DNA of 64,000 nt from assembly GCF_000020365.1 (NCBI RefSeq), contig NC_012108.1, positions 4,224,001 through 4,288,000 of the forward strand, in the 5' to 3' direction. A model generated the notes under the pieces. The model saw only the letters and a program-made list of their open reading frames with translations. It was not told the origin of the DNA and did not search any database. Positions 17,631 through 26,226 of the stretch are shown here, piece after piece. The translations under genes were made by a program, and so were the position numbers. The first letter of the stretch is position 1, and each line of letters opens with the position of its first letter. The stretch comes from Desulforapulum autotrophicum HRM2. GTDB taxonomy: Bacteria; Desulfobacterota; Desulfobacteria; Desulfobacterales; Desulfobacteraceae.

Positions 17631-19436
17631 ATGAAAAACAAGTCAGAAAATAAAAACATACGAAACATAGCCATCATCGCCCATGTTGACCATGGCAAGA
17701 CCACCCTTGTGGACGCCATGTTCAAACAGAGTGGCACCTTCCGCCTGGGAAAAGAGGTAGATGACAGAATCATGGACTCCATGGACCTTGAGCGGGAAAG
17801 GGGGATCACCATATCTGCCAAAAACTGCTCGGTGGTCTGGAAAAAGATCAAGATCAACATCCTTGATACCCCTGGCCATGCCGATTTCAGTGCTGAAGTT
17901 GAACGGGCATTGTCCATGGTCAACGGCGCCATCCTGCTTGTGGACGCCTCTGAGGGCCCCCTTCCCCAGACCCGGTTCGTGCTGAAAAAAGCCCTGGCAG
18001 CCGGGTTGAGAATCATTGTGGTCATAAATAAAATCGACCGGCCTGATGCCCGGGTGGAAGAGGTGCTGGACGAAATCTACGACCTGTTCATCGATCTTGA
18101 TGCAACTGACGATCAGATTGATTTTCCCGTTCTCTACGCCATCGGGAAAAACGGGGTTGCCAAAAAGGAAATGAAAGACGAATCCCAGGATCTTAAACCC
18201 TTGTTCGATACCATCCTCAACAAAATTCCAGCCCCGAAATTTGACCCGGACGAACCCTTTCAGATGCTGGTCTCCGACTTAGGCCACTCGGACTATACGG
18301 GCCGGCTGGCCATTGGAAAAATAGCCAATGGTCAGGTAAGCTCCAAGGACGAACTTGTGGTAATTGGAAAAAAGGGTATCCCTGAAAAAATAAAAGTCTC
18401 CAGTCTCCAGGCATACGAAGGGGCCTCCCTGAGCGTGGCCGAGCATGTTCAGCCCGGCGACATTGCCGTGGTGTCGGGAACGGACAGCTTTGAGATCGGG
18501 GATACCATCTGCACCAAGGAGTTCCCCAAGGCCCTTCCAAGAATTGCCGTTGACGAGCCCACCATCTCCATGATGTTCACCATCTCAAACTCACCGTTTT
18601 CCGGCCTGGAGGGCAAGCTTGTCCAGTCGAGCAGAATCAGGGAGCGCCTGGAAAAAGAGTCCCTGGCCAATGTTGCCATCAGCGTTGAGAACACCGTTGA
18701 AAGAGACCGGTTCATTGTCAAGGGCCGGGGTGAATTCCAGATGGCTATCCTGGTTGAGACCATGCGCCGGGAAGGATTTGAGTTGTGCGTGGGCCGGCCT
18801 GAGGTGATTTTCAAAACCGGTGAAAACGGCGAAAAGCTCGAACCGGTAGAACGCCTGTACGTGGACTGCGAAGAGGCATTCACGGGAATCGTCACGGAAA
18901 AGCTCTCCATCAGAAAGGCCAGGATGGTCAACCTTGTGAACAAGCGGGGTCGGGCCAACATCGAATTTTCCACGCCGTCACGATCCCTCATTGGTTACCG
19001 GGACGAATTCCTCACAGATACCAAGGGTACGGGCATCATGAACTCGATCTTTTCCGGGTACGAGCCCTTTCGGGGGGATTTTCCCACCCGCAGAACCGGT
19101 TCCCTTGTGAGCGACCGCCAGGGCAAGGCCGTTCCCTATGCCCTCTACAACCTGGAGCCCAGGGGCAGGCTCATGATCACGCCGGGAACTCCGGTCTACG
19201 AGGGAATGATAATCGGCGAGCACAGCAAGGACCGGGATCTTGACGTCAACCCCTGCAAGGAAAAGAAACTCACCAACATGCGGGCCTCGGGCAAGGATGA
19301 CGCTACCACCTGTTCACCCATCAAGCCTTTGACACTGGAGCAGGCCCTGAACTTTATCAACTCGGACGAACTTGTGGAGGTAACCCCCAAAACCGTCAGG
19401 GTAAGAAAAAGAATCCTTTCCAAACAGAAACGATAA
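17631..19436 (+). CDS. typA: Ribosome-associated GTPase TypA/BipA
   Basis: TypA/BipA is a translational GTPase of the EF-G group that binds 70S ribosomes and supports ribosome assembly and stress adaptation. The 601 residues match the family. G1 AHVDHGKTTL, the switch I region with RERGITI, G3 DTPGHADF and G4 NKIDRPDA are present. The elongation-factor-like domains follow, and the C-terminal TypA domain includes RKARMVNLVNKRG and the GYRDEFLTDTKG stretch. It begins 22 bases after the ABC ATPase with a weak AAGGA site, so part of its expression may come by readthrough. Confidence 0.96.
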   Translation: MKNKSENKNIRNIAIIAHVDHGKTTLVDAMFKQSGTFRLGKEVDDRIMDSMDLERERGITISAKNCSVVWKKIKINILDTPGHADFSAEVERALSMVNGAILLVDASEGPLPQTRFVLKKALAAGLRIIVVINKIDRPDARVEEVLDEIYDLFIDLDATDDQIDFPVLYAIGKNGVAKKEMKDESQDLKPLFDTILNKIPAPKFDPDEPFQMLVSDLGHSDYTGRLAIGKIANGQVSSKDELVVIGKKGIPEKIKVSSLQAYEGASLSVAEHVQPGDIAVVSGTDSFEIGDTICTKEFPKALPRIAVDEPTISMMFTISNSPFSGLEGKLVQSSRIRERLEKESLANVAISVENTVERDRFIVKGRGEFQMAILVETMRREGFELCVGRPEVIFKTGENGEKLEPVERLYVDCEEAFTGIVTEKLSIRKARMVNLVNKRGRANIEFSTPSRSLIGYRDEFLTDTKGTGIMNSIFSGYEPFRGDFPTRRTGSLVSDRQGKAVPYALYNLEPRGRLMITPGTPVYEGMIIGEHSKDRDLDVNPCKEKKLTNMRASGKDDATTCSPIKPLTLEQALNFINSDELVEVTPKTVRVRKRILSKQKR

Positions 19437-19454
19437 CATGATGGAGCCAGAAAT

Positions 19455-20519
19455 ATGACCCAGTTTAAAGCAGATGCAATGCCCCTTCTCATTGGCAGCC
19501 TGCCCATGAAGGACCACGGGGAAGCCACACGGCTGATCCTTGAGTTTACCCCTGAAATTCCCCTTTGGGCACAGCTGCCCATGTACAAGGAAGAAGGCAT
19601 GGCCTACCAGTTCCTTCCGGGAATGCCCGGTTTTACCGAGTCTGCCGAAGGAAAACTCTTTATTGACGAGACAGGCGAAGATTTTGATGCAGCGTATCTG
19701 GCCTTTTACGAAGAATTTCTGGCCGTTACCGAGGCAGGAAAAGACCTTGACACCTCCCGTTTCAGCCTCACCCCTGAAACGGGAAAAGGGTTCAAAGAGT
19801 TCCTGCGCCAGGTGGATCTTGCCCCCGGCGGATTCAAGGCCCTCAAAGGCCAGGTCACCGGACCGTTCACCTTTACCACCAGTGTACCCGACAACAGCGG
19901 CAAGGCTATTTTTTACAATGAGCAGTTAAGGGATGCAGCGGTAAAACACCTTGCCATGAACGCAAAATGGCAAGCCCGGACATTTAAGTCCCGTCAACTT
20001 ACCCCCATCATTTTCCTGGATGAGCCAGCCCTGGCAGGCTTTGGCACATCGGGTTATATCACCGTTTCCAGACAGGAGGTGACCGACGCCCTCAACGAGG
20101 TGATGGCCGCTGTCCATGAAGAGGGGGGTCTCGCCGGCATCCATGTCTGCGCCAACACCGAATGGGACATGCTCCTTGACTCAGACATAGACATCATCAA
20201 CTTTGACGCCTTTTCGTTCTTTGACAAATTCATTCTCTATCCAGACCAGATTAAGGCATTTATGGATCGGGGCGGCATCATTGCCTGGGGCATTGTGCCA
20301 ACGGCAAATGTTGAAGATATAAACAAGGAAACCTGCGACACCCTTGCCCAGCGACTTGAGACCCAGATGGCCCAAGTTGAAGAGCTCGGCATTGACCGGG
20401 CCACCCTGCTCTCACAGTCATTCATTACCCCGAGCTGCGGCACGGGCTCCATTGACCTTGACGCTGCCCGCCGCGTCCTTTGCCTGACCCGGGATCTGTC
20501 GAAACGAATACGGTCATGA
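19455..20519 (+). CDS. Short MetE/UROD-fold protein, possible folate-independent methionine synthase
   Basis: The 354-residue protein corresponds to only the C-terminal catalytic half of cobalamin-independent methionine synthase. Candidate zinc ligands are HVC (in GIHVCANTEWDM, near 235) and a C-terminal Cys in TPSCGTGSI (near 328). FLDEPALAGFG is the other family mark. Full MetE is about 750 residues and binds folate with an N-terminal half missing here. Shortened members (core-MetE and the Mes families) have been described as methionine synthases that take methyl groups from corrinoid proteins. A methylcobamide-dependent thiol methyltransferase is equally possible. It starts 18 bases after typA with GGAG upstream. 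Confidence 0.72.
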   Translation: MTQFKADAMPLLIGSLPMKDHGEATRLILEFTPEIPLWAQLPMYKEEGMAYQFLPGMPGFTESAEGKLFIDETGEDFDAAYLAFYEEFLAVTEAGKDLDTSRFSLTPETGKGFKEFLRQVDLAPGGFKALKGQVTGPFTFTTSVPDNSGKAIFYNEQLRDAAVKHLAMNAKWQARTFKSRQLTPIIFLDEPALAGFGTSGYITVSRQEVTDALNEVMAAVHEEGGLAGIHVCANTEWDMLLDSDIDIINFDAFSFFDKFILYPDQIKAFMDRGGIIAWGIVPTANVEDINKETCDTLAQRLETQMAQVEELGIDRATLLSQSFITPSCGTGSIDLDAARRVLCLTRDLSKRIRS

Positions 20520-20543
20520 GCCTTTAAATGCCAGGTACCTGGA

Positions 20544-20786
20544 CAGCAATTCTAATTGTGGGAATCAACATGGGGGGGCGGTCGGTGTCTGCTTGCTGAA
20601 CCTTGAGAAACAAAGGGGATCAGATTTTTGGCCAGGGCAAACCCGAAAAATCGCAAACTGTTTGAGGGAGGGACGACCGAGTTTTTGCGATTTGGGTTTG
20701 TCCGGGTCAAAAATCCCCCGACTTTCTGGGTTCAGCAAACAGATACCGGCTGCCACTTACAGATGAATGCACAATTAGAATTGCTG
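20544..20786. repeat. Long hairpin repeat, copy 2
   Basis: This 243-bp element has a 17-base perfect outer inverted repeat (20544-20560 and 20770-20786). A 19-base imperfect one follows (20583-20601 and 20730-20748), then the core shared with copy 1 at 2761-2939. The core loop GTTTGAGGGAG is conserved, but stem bases change in pairs: AAGCCGC/GCGGCTT in copy 1 becomes AAATCGC/GCGATTT here, and TTTTCG/CGAAAA becomes TTTTTG/CAAAAA. The outer arms are unrelated to those of copy 1, yet still self-complementary. Confidence 0.85.
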
Positions 20787-20820
20787 GGACCTGGGGGATG
20801 ATGATGGCTCCCCAGGTCCC
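20786..20820. terminator. Hairpin between the MetE-like and stress-protein genes
   Basis: A perfect 11-bp stem (20786-20796 with 20810-20820) with a 13-base loop lies six bases after the stop of the minus-strand stress-protein gene. It has no T-run on either strand, so it is at best a weak or factor-assisted terminator. Confidence 0.45.
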
Positions 20821-20826
20821 CGGTAT

Positions 20827-21747
20827 TTACACAAGGCATACCGTGTGTCTATTGGCCGCATAAATCACCTTTTTGCTGACCCGGCCAAGGAAGAACTCTT
20901 TTATCCTGGAGATGCCCTGGCGACCCATGAAAATAGTGGAAAAGCCTTCTTCTGTTGCAAAACGCGCAATGGAACCCGCCCTGGAACCTGCCCCGGTGAT
21001 CACCTTGTCCTGGACGTTTTCATCCTTGAAGCCTTTTTCCAGAAGTATGGATCTTGCATTCTCAAACACATTAAGCATAACCCCACGACCCTCAGCGTTA
21101 TCTCCAAAATTTTCGTCTGAAAAGATCTCATTTTCTCGAATCACATGGAGCAGGGTAACCTTGTAGCCGCTGGGAGCCGCAATGTCTCCCACAAACTGGA
21201 CGGCTTTCATGGCCGATTCCGAGTTATCCATGGCGATGAGAAGCTTGTCTGTGATGGGTTCCACACCGGCAAAAAACAAGGGGAGATCCCCCATGGATAC
21301 CATTATCTTATCGGCCACGCTGCCCATCAACAGCCCTGGCACCTTTGTAAACCCCCGACGCCTGGCCACTACGGCAGTGTATCCCCTGGCGGCCTCGGCA
21401 ATGATATCCCTGGCCACTCCTTTTACCCGGTTCTCAACCTTGACAACCACATCTTCGGGCTGGAACCCGGAGGTCCTGAGCATGGCAAGGCTCTTTTCCA
21501 TAAATTGGTCTATGGACTGCCGGTTATGGGCCTCCCAGGAAGCCATGTGGGTTGATCTTCCCCCCATCATGGGCTCATTGCTCAAATCCCAGTAATAATC
21601 AGGAATTTTGTGAAATACGTTAAAAAGGACCATCTGCATACCCTTTAAAGGGGCAAACCCTGCAATGTAACGAATGGTGTTCAACGACCTGTCAGAGCCA
21701 TCCACCAAAACCAGTATTTTCTTTTTTTCACCAACGTTTTTTTCCAT
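20827..21747 (-). CDS. Tandem universal stress protein (UspA)
   Basis: The 306 residues hold two UspA domains in tandem. The first starts with ILVLVDGSDRSLNTI (near residue 10), the second with LLIAMDNSESAMKAV (near 165). The ATP-binding G-2X-G-9X-G(S/T) element is recognisable at the end of each half, as GLLMGSVADKIM and FFLGRVSKKVI. Usp proteins bind ATP or AMP and promote survival in stress. The ATG at 21747 follows AAGGAG. A longer open frame would overlap the upstream gene, which ends at 21761. The two genes are almost certainly one transcript, which ties this protein to acyl-CoA metabolism. Confidence 0.92.
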   Translation of the reverse strand: MEKNVGEKKKILVLVDGSDRSLNTIRYIAGFAPLKGMQMVLFNVFHKIPDYYWDLSNEPMMGGRSTHMASWEAHNRQSIDQFMEKSLAMLRTSGFQPEDVVVKVENRVKGVARDIIAEAARGYTAVVARRRGFTKVPGLLMGSVADKIMVSMGDLPLFFAGVEPITDKLLIAMDNSESAMKAVQFVGDIAAPSGYKVTLLHVIRENEIFSDENFGDNAEGRGVMLNVFENARSILLEKGFKDENVQDKVITGAGSRAGSIARFATEEGFSTIFMGRQGISRIKEFFLGRVSKKVIYAANRHTVCLV

Positions 21748-21760
21748 TTTTGTCTCCTTG

Positions 21761-24439
21761 TTACTCGATGTTTGCCAGATTGATGTTAAGCTCATATTCC
21801 GAAGATCCTGAAATCCTTTTCACCTTAAAGCCAAGTTTCTTGCCAAGCTTAAGCATCTGGACGTTCTCGGCAATGACCAGACCCCAAACGGTTTCAAGGC
21901 CTTTTTGCTTTGCAATTTTGAGGCAGCGCTTTAAAAGAGACGCCCCGAGACCCTTACCCTGCCACTGGTCTGCAACCACCACGGCAAACTCAGCCGTTCG
22001 TCCGTTGGATTCAGAAATAACCCTGCCAACCCCTGTCATCCGCTCACCCTGGGGGGTATCCATGAGGGCAATCAGGGCCACCTCCCGGTCGTAATCGATC
22101 TGGGTCATCTTGATGAGCTGGGCCCTGGACAGCTGCTTCATGGGAAAGAAGAAACGCTGGTAAATGCTCCTGGGGGACAGTGAATTGAAATGTTCGATCA
22201 TGAGATTGGCATCCTCAGGACGGATGGGCCGAATGCGAATACGATTTCCGTCAACAGTCGTGTCCTCTGTCTCCTGCTCCCAGGGATAGGACGAAATTAC
22301 AAGGTGCATGGGTGACAGAATGTCGACGGGTTTTATCACCACCCTTGCATCCACTGCCAGCAAATGTCCCTGGCTCACCAGAACCGGGTTGATGTCCAGT
22401 TCGTCAATCTCGGGAAAATCGGTGACCAGCCGCCCCAGGCGAATCAGGATATCTTCCACCAGGGTTATATTTACAGCACTTATATTGCGGAAGCCCTCAA
22501 ACACCCGGGAAATTTTCGTATCAGAGACAAGGGTCTTTGCAAGGGCGACATTCAGCGGGGGCAACCCAATGGCCGTATCCCTGAACACCTCGGTAAGTAC
22601 GCCGCCCATGCCAAACAAAAGCACCGGGCCAAATGAAGCGTCTTTTTTTGCCCCGAAAATGAGTTCATAGTCACCGGCAGGTGCCATGGGTTGTACCGTT
22701 ACCCCAAGGATATGGGCCGTGGGGTCATACTCAACCACCGATGCCATGATGTCCTGGAACCCCTGGCGTACCTCTTTTTCACCCATCAGATTAAGCTTTA
22801 CGCCACCAACGTCAGATTTGTGGAGCAGATCCCTGGAACAAACCTTAAGGGCCACGGAAGAGCCCATTTGTCCGGCAAGTTCAGCGGCTTTATCCGCTGT
22901 TTCGGCAAGCAGGCAGGCGTTGACGGGAATGCCGTAGGCCCTGAGAAGATCCTTGGCCTCTACCTCGGTAAATTCCATGTTATTTTCTGCAAGGGCGGCC
23001 TTGATGATGCCTGCGGCCCGTTCCCGGTCGATGAGAAGCCGGCGGTCCCTGCGGATGGGAATCTCGTTGAGCATATCCAGATTATTCCCATACCGGTAAA
23101 GGTTCATAAAGGCCCTTACCCCCCTTTCCGGCGAGTCATAGGTGACAACACCTGCCTCGTTGAAGATTTTCCTGGCCTTGTCAATGTTGGTCCCACCCAT
23201 CCATGCGGTGAAAACAGGAAAAGTACTCTCCTTTAAAAACTGTGCCAGGGGAGTCGCCAGGGTGGTGGCATCAAACAAACCCACGGGTGCAAAGATCAAA
23301 AGCAACCCATCGGTCTCTTCAGCCTCAATGCAAATTCTTGCCGCTTCCATGTATTGTTCCGGTGAGGTATCGCCAAGGATATCCACGGGATTCTGGCGAC
23401 TCCAGCCCTGGGGAAGGATGGCGTCAAGCTTGGACAAGGTTTCCCGGCTCAACAGGGCCGGTTCAACCCCTTGGCGCTCTAAGGCATCCACGGCCATGAC
23501 CCCGGGTCCGCCTGCATTGCTCACAACGGCAAGCCGACCACCTTTAGGCCGCTGCAGTTTGGCCAGAAATTCTGCACAGTCAAATAATTCCTCAAAATCG
23601 TTCACCCTGAGGATGCCGGCCCGCCTGAAGGCAGCGTCATAGATGGCATCATCGCCTGCCATGGCCCCGGTGTGGGAGGCTGCAGCCCTGGCGCCTGCTG
23701 CAGACCGCCCCGATTTCAAGGCAATGATGGGTTTAATTCTGGAAACACTCCTTGCTGCACTCATGAAGTTACGGATATTCGTGATGTTCTCAACGTACAT
23801 CACGATGCTGTCCACCTCCTTGATGGTGCCAAGATAATCAATCATGTCGGCAAAATCCACATCCGCCATGGATCCAAGGCTTACAAAATGGCTGAAGCCC
23901 ACCTTTTCCCGCATGGCAAGGTCAAGCACCGAGGTGCACACGGCCCCGCTCTGGGAAAGAAAGGCGATCCTGCCCGGCAGGGGCAACTGGTGGGCAAAAC
24001 TGGCATTCAGGTTGACGGCGGTGTTGATAATGCCAAGACAGTTGGGGCCGATGACCCGGATGCCCGAAGGCTTTGCAGCGTCAAGGATTGAACGCTCGAT
24101 TGCCACACCTGGGGCTCCGGTCTCCTTGCCCCCGGCCGAGATGACGACACACCCTGCAATGGACGCCTTTGCGCAATCCGCAACAATCTCGGGCGCCATT
24201 GCAATGGGGGTTGCCACCACAGCAAGATCCGTCTCCCGGTTGATGGCACCCACGTTGGGAAATGCAGTAATCCCCATGATGGTCTTATGGTTTGGGTTCA
24301 CAGGATAGATATTTCCTTTATAACCCTTTTCCACGAGGTTTTTCATGATGGATTCGCCCACACTCCCCTTACGTTCACTGGCACCGATTACGGCGATGGA
24401 CGCTGCATTAAACATCCGATGTAAATTAAGCGTGCCCAT
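21761..24439 (-). CDS. ADP-forming acetyl/acyl-CoA synthetase fused to a GNAT acetyltransferase (Pat-like)
   Basis: The 892 residues run: CoA-binding domain (from IAVIGASERKGSVG, near residue 15), succinyl-CoA-ligase-like domains with the phosphohistidine loop SHTGAMAGDD (near 257), ATP-grasp domain (about 480-690), then a C-terminal GNAT domain (about 725-885; motif QWQGKGLGASLLKR). The layout is that of the lysine acetyltransferase Pat/YfiQ, which silences acetyl-CoA synthetase. As I recall, the active His is lost in well-studied Pat proteins; here it is present. The protein could therefore still make ATP from acetyl-CoA or acyl-CoA, or combine both roles. The gene is first in an operon with the stress protein. 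Confidence 0.88.
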   Translation of the reverse strand: MGTLNLHRMFNAASIAVIGASERKGSVGESIMKNLVEKGYKGNIYPVNPNHKTIMGITAFPNVGAINRETDLAVVATPIAMAPEIVADCAKASIAGCVVISAGGKETGAPGVAIERSILDAAKPSGIRVIGPNCLGIINTAVNLNASFAHQLPLPGRIAFLSQSGAVCTSVLDLAMREKVGFSHFVSLGSMADVDFADMIDYLGTIKEVDSIVMYVENITNIRNFMSAARSVSRIKPIIALKSGRSAAGARAAASHTGAMAGDDAIYDAAFRRAGILRVNDFEELFDCAEFLAKLQRPKGGRLAVVSNAGGPGVMAVDALERQGVEPALLSRETLSKLDAILPQGWSRQNPVDILGDTSPEQYMEAARICIEAEETDGLLLIFAPVGLFDATTLATPLAQFLKESTFPVFTAWMGGTNIDKARKIFNEAGVVTYDSPERGVRAFMNLYRYGNNLDMLNEIPIRRDRRLLIDRERAAGIIKAALAENNMEFTEVEAKDLLRAYGIPVNACLLAETADKAAELAGQMGSSVALKVCSRDLLHKSDVGGVKLNLMGEKEVRQGFQDIMASVVEYDPTAHILGVTVQPMAPAGDYELIFGAKKDASFGPVLLFGMGGVLTEVFRDTAIGLPPLNVALAKTLVSDTKISRVFEGFRNISAVNITLVEDILIRLGRLVTDFPEIDELDINPVLVSQGHLLAVDARVVIKPVDILSPMHLVISSYPWEQETEDTTVDGNRIRIRPIRPEDANLMIEHFNSLSPRSIYQRFFFPMKQLSRAQLIKMTQIDYDREVALIALMDTPQGERMTGVGRVISESNGRTAEFAVVVADQWQGKGLGASLLKRCLKIAKQKGLETVWGLVIAENVQMLKLGKKLGFKVKRISGSSEYELNINLANIE

Positions 24440-24615
24440 TGATTTTACCCCTGTATTTTTTTATATGAAACACTCGTCAAAGCATTGTCAATGAAGGTGT
24501 TTCAAAATTCATTGAGGCCGAAGCAGATACCATACTCCGGCCATGCCGGATAGTTAGTCACGGGGAGAAAATTTTCACCCTTCCCCGGTTAGATATCTAT
24601 TATCATAACAAGATC

Positions 24616-24702
24616 CATGCCAAGGGACGTAGACTTTAAATCGCCTGGGCCACGGGCATGGAATCAGAGGTTTGCATGCCCGGGGGCACAGACTTCAAAC
24701 CG
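24616..24702. repeat. Imperfect 28-base direct repeat
   Basis: Segments 24616-24643 and 24675-24702 both begin CATGCC and share GGG and AGACTT in the same positions, matching at roughly 20 of 28 bases, 59 bases apart. The spacing is close to six helical turns, so tandem activator sites upstream of the regulator gene are possible. Confidence 0.45.
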
Positions 24703-24797
24703 ACCACCCTGTTTGCTGTTTACAAAGTGTAAAGGAAACTGACAGGACCACCCTTTCCTGCCCTGCCCCATTAAATAATTGATTTTGAAAGTTGAAA

Positions 24798-24813
24798 GGG
24801 GTATTGATACCCC
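24798..24813 (+). promoter_or_regulatory. Palindrome overlapping the ribosome site of the sigma-54 regulator
   Basis: GGGGTA, a four-base spacer TTGA, then TACCCC end exactly at the base before the ATG at 24814. The purine-rich AAAGGGG ribosome site is part of the left arm, so an mRNA hairpin could mask it. It may also be a DNA operator. Confidence 0.45.
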
Positions 24814-26226
24814 ATGGATGCCCATACCCTGTTTATCATAGACGATGAAGAAACCATCAGGGACAGCCTTGCCTTTGCCCTGGAATCCACCTACACCCTT
24901 CAAACCTTTGAAACAGGCCAGGAGGCCCTTGCCGTTATCCCAAAAAACCCGCCGGATCTGATCCTCCTTGACATCGGTCTTCCAGACATCTCGGGCATTG
25001 AAGTGCTGCAACAAATTAAGGGGACCCATCCAGGCATTCCCGTGATCATGATCACGGCCTTTGAAGAGATTACCACCGTCATAACGGCCATGAAATCCGG
25101 GGCCTACGACTATCTTGTAAAACCCCTGCATATGGACGCCCTTGAAATCGTCATCGCCAATGCCCTTGAAACGGTCAGCCTCAAAAAGGAGGTCAAAGGC
25201 CTCCAGGAACAGCTCATCCAGGAGAATCTACCCTGCTTTATCGGGGAGAGCGAGGTGATCCAGGAGATGCTGACCTTTGTGGATACGGTGGCCAAAAGTC
25301 CGGATACGCCCATCCTCATCCTCGGCGAGACCGGCACGGGCAAAGAGCTGATTGCAAGCGCCGTTCACCATCGGAGCCCAAACTTCCGGAGTAATTTTGT
25401 CACGGTGAACTGTGCGGCCATTCCCAGGGACCTGATCGAGAGCGAAATCTTCGGATACGAACGGGGTGCCTTTTCAGGAGCAAACCCCAACGGCAAACGG
25501 GGACTCATTGAGGATGCCCACAGGGGCACCCTGTTCCTGGATGAGATTGGAGATCTGAGCCTTAAAGCCCAGGCAGCGCTTTTGCGGTTCCTTGAAACCG
25601 GAGAATTTTACAGAATAGGCGGCACCCGGAAACACCACGTCCAGGCCAGAATCGTTTCCGCCACCAACAAGGACCTCGAACAGATGATCCAGGCCGAAAC
25701 CTTCAGGCGGGATCTCTTCTTTCGCATCGGAGTAATCAAGCTTGAGATTCCCTCACTCAACGAACGGCGCTCGGACATCCTTTCCCTTGCCACCTTTTTC
25801 CTTGAACAATTCAACCGAAAATTTTCCAAAAAAGTAACCACTTTTTCAGAACAGGCCCTGCAAGCCATAATGACCCACCACTGGACCGGCAACGTCCGGG
25901 AACTTAAAAACATCATGGAAAGGGGTGTGCTTGTGGCAAAGGGAACCACCCTCACCCCCGGGGACCTCGGGTTCTCGGAAAAACCATCCAACGGTTCCAA
26001 CGCCGACACCATGTTTGCCCCCCTTACCACCGACGGCATTGACCTGCCCCTTTTACGCCAGGAGATGGATAAATTTTATATCAAAGAATCCTTGACCCTC
26101 ACCAACGGCAACGAAAGCCAGGCGGCAAAGCTTCTCAATATTAACCACCACACCTTTCGCTACCATCGAAAAAAATGCATGGACACGGATCAGGGAGAGG
26201 ATAATAATCAGGGAGATGGTAGTTGA
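24814..26226 (+). CDS. Sigma-54-dependent response regulator (NtrC family)
   Basis: The 470 residues contain three parts. The receiver domain (residues 1-120) opens with FIIDDEE and carries the phospho-acceptor Asp in LILLDIGLPD and Lys in LVKPLHMD. The AAA+ domain (about 145-375) has Walker A GETGTGKE and the sigma-54 contact loop GAFSGA. The C-terminal Fis-type helix-turn-helix (about 420-460) includes NESQAAKLLNINHHT. It activates sigma-54 promoters when phosphorylated, most likely by the kinase immediately downstream, whose start overlaps this stop. The targets are not visible. Confidence 0.94.
   Translation: MDAHTLFIIDDEETIRDSLAFALESTYTLQTFETGQEALAVIPKNPPDLILLDIGLPDISGIEVLQQIKGTHPGIPVIMITAFEEITTVITAMKSGAYDYLVKPLHMDALEIVIANALETVSLKKEVKGLQEQLIQENLPCFIGESEVIQEMLTFVDTVAKSPDTPILILGETGTGKELIASAVHHRSPNFRSNFVTVNCAAIPRDLIESEIFGYERGAFSGANPNGKRGLIEDAHRGTLFLDEIGDLSLKAQAALLRFLETGEFYRIGGTRKHHVQARIVSATNKDLEQMIQAETFRRDLFFRIGVIKLEIPSLNERRSDILSLATFFLEQFNRKFSKKVTTFSEQALQAIMTHHWTGNVRELKNIMERGVLVAKGTTLTPGDLGFSEKPSNGSNADTMFAPLTTDGIDLPLLRQEMDKFYIKESLTLTNGNESQAAKLLNINHHTFRYHRKKCMDTDQGEDNNQGDGS

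Larger units (their letters stand above)
24440..24813. other. Divergent intergenic region with repeats
   Basis: This 374-base region separates the acyl-CoA synthetase from the divergent sigma-54 regulator. It contains a small hairpin (TCCGGC/GCCGGA, about 24536-24550), a 28-base imperfect direct repeat and a palindrome touching the start codon at 24814 (both listed separately). No clear sigma-54 -24/-12 promoter was found by eye. Confidence 0.5.

Noticed and set aside
24616-24702. CRISPR array
   Set aside because: Only two imperfect 28-base repeats with one spacer-sized gap and no cas genes.
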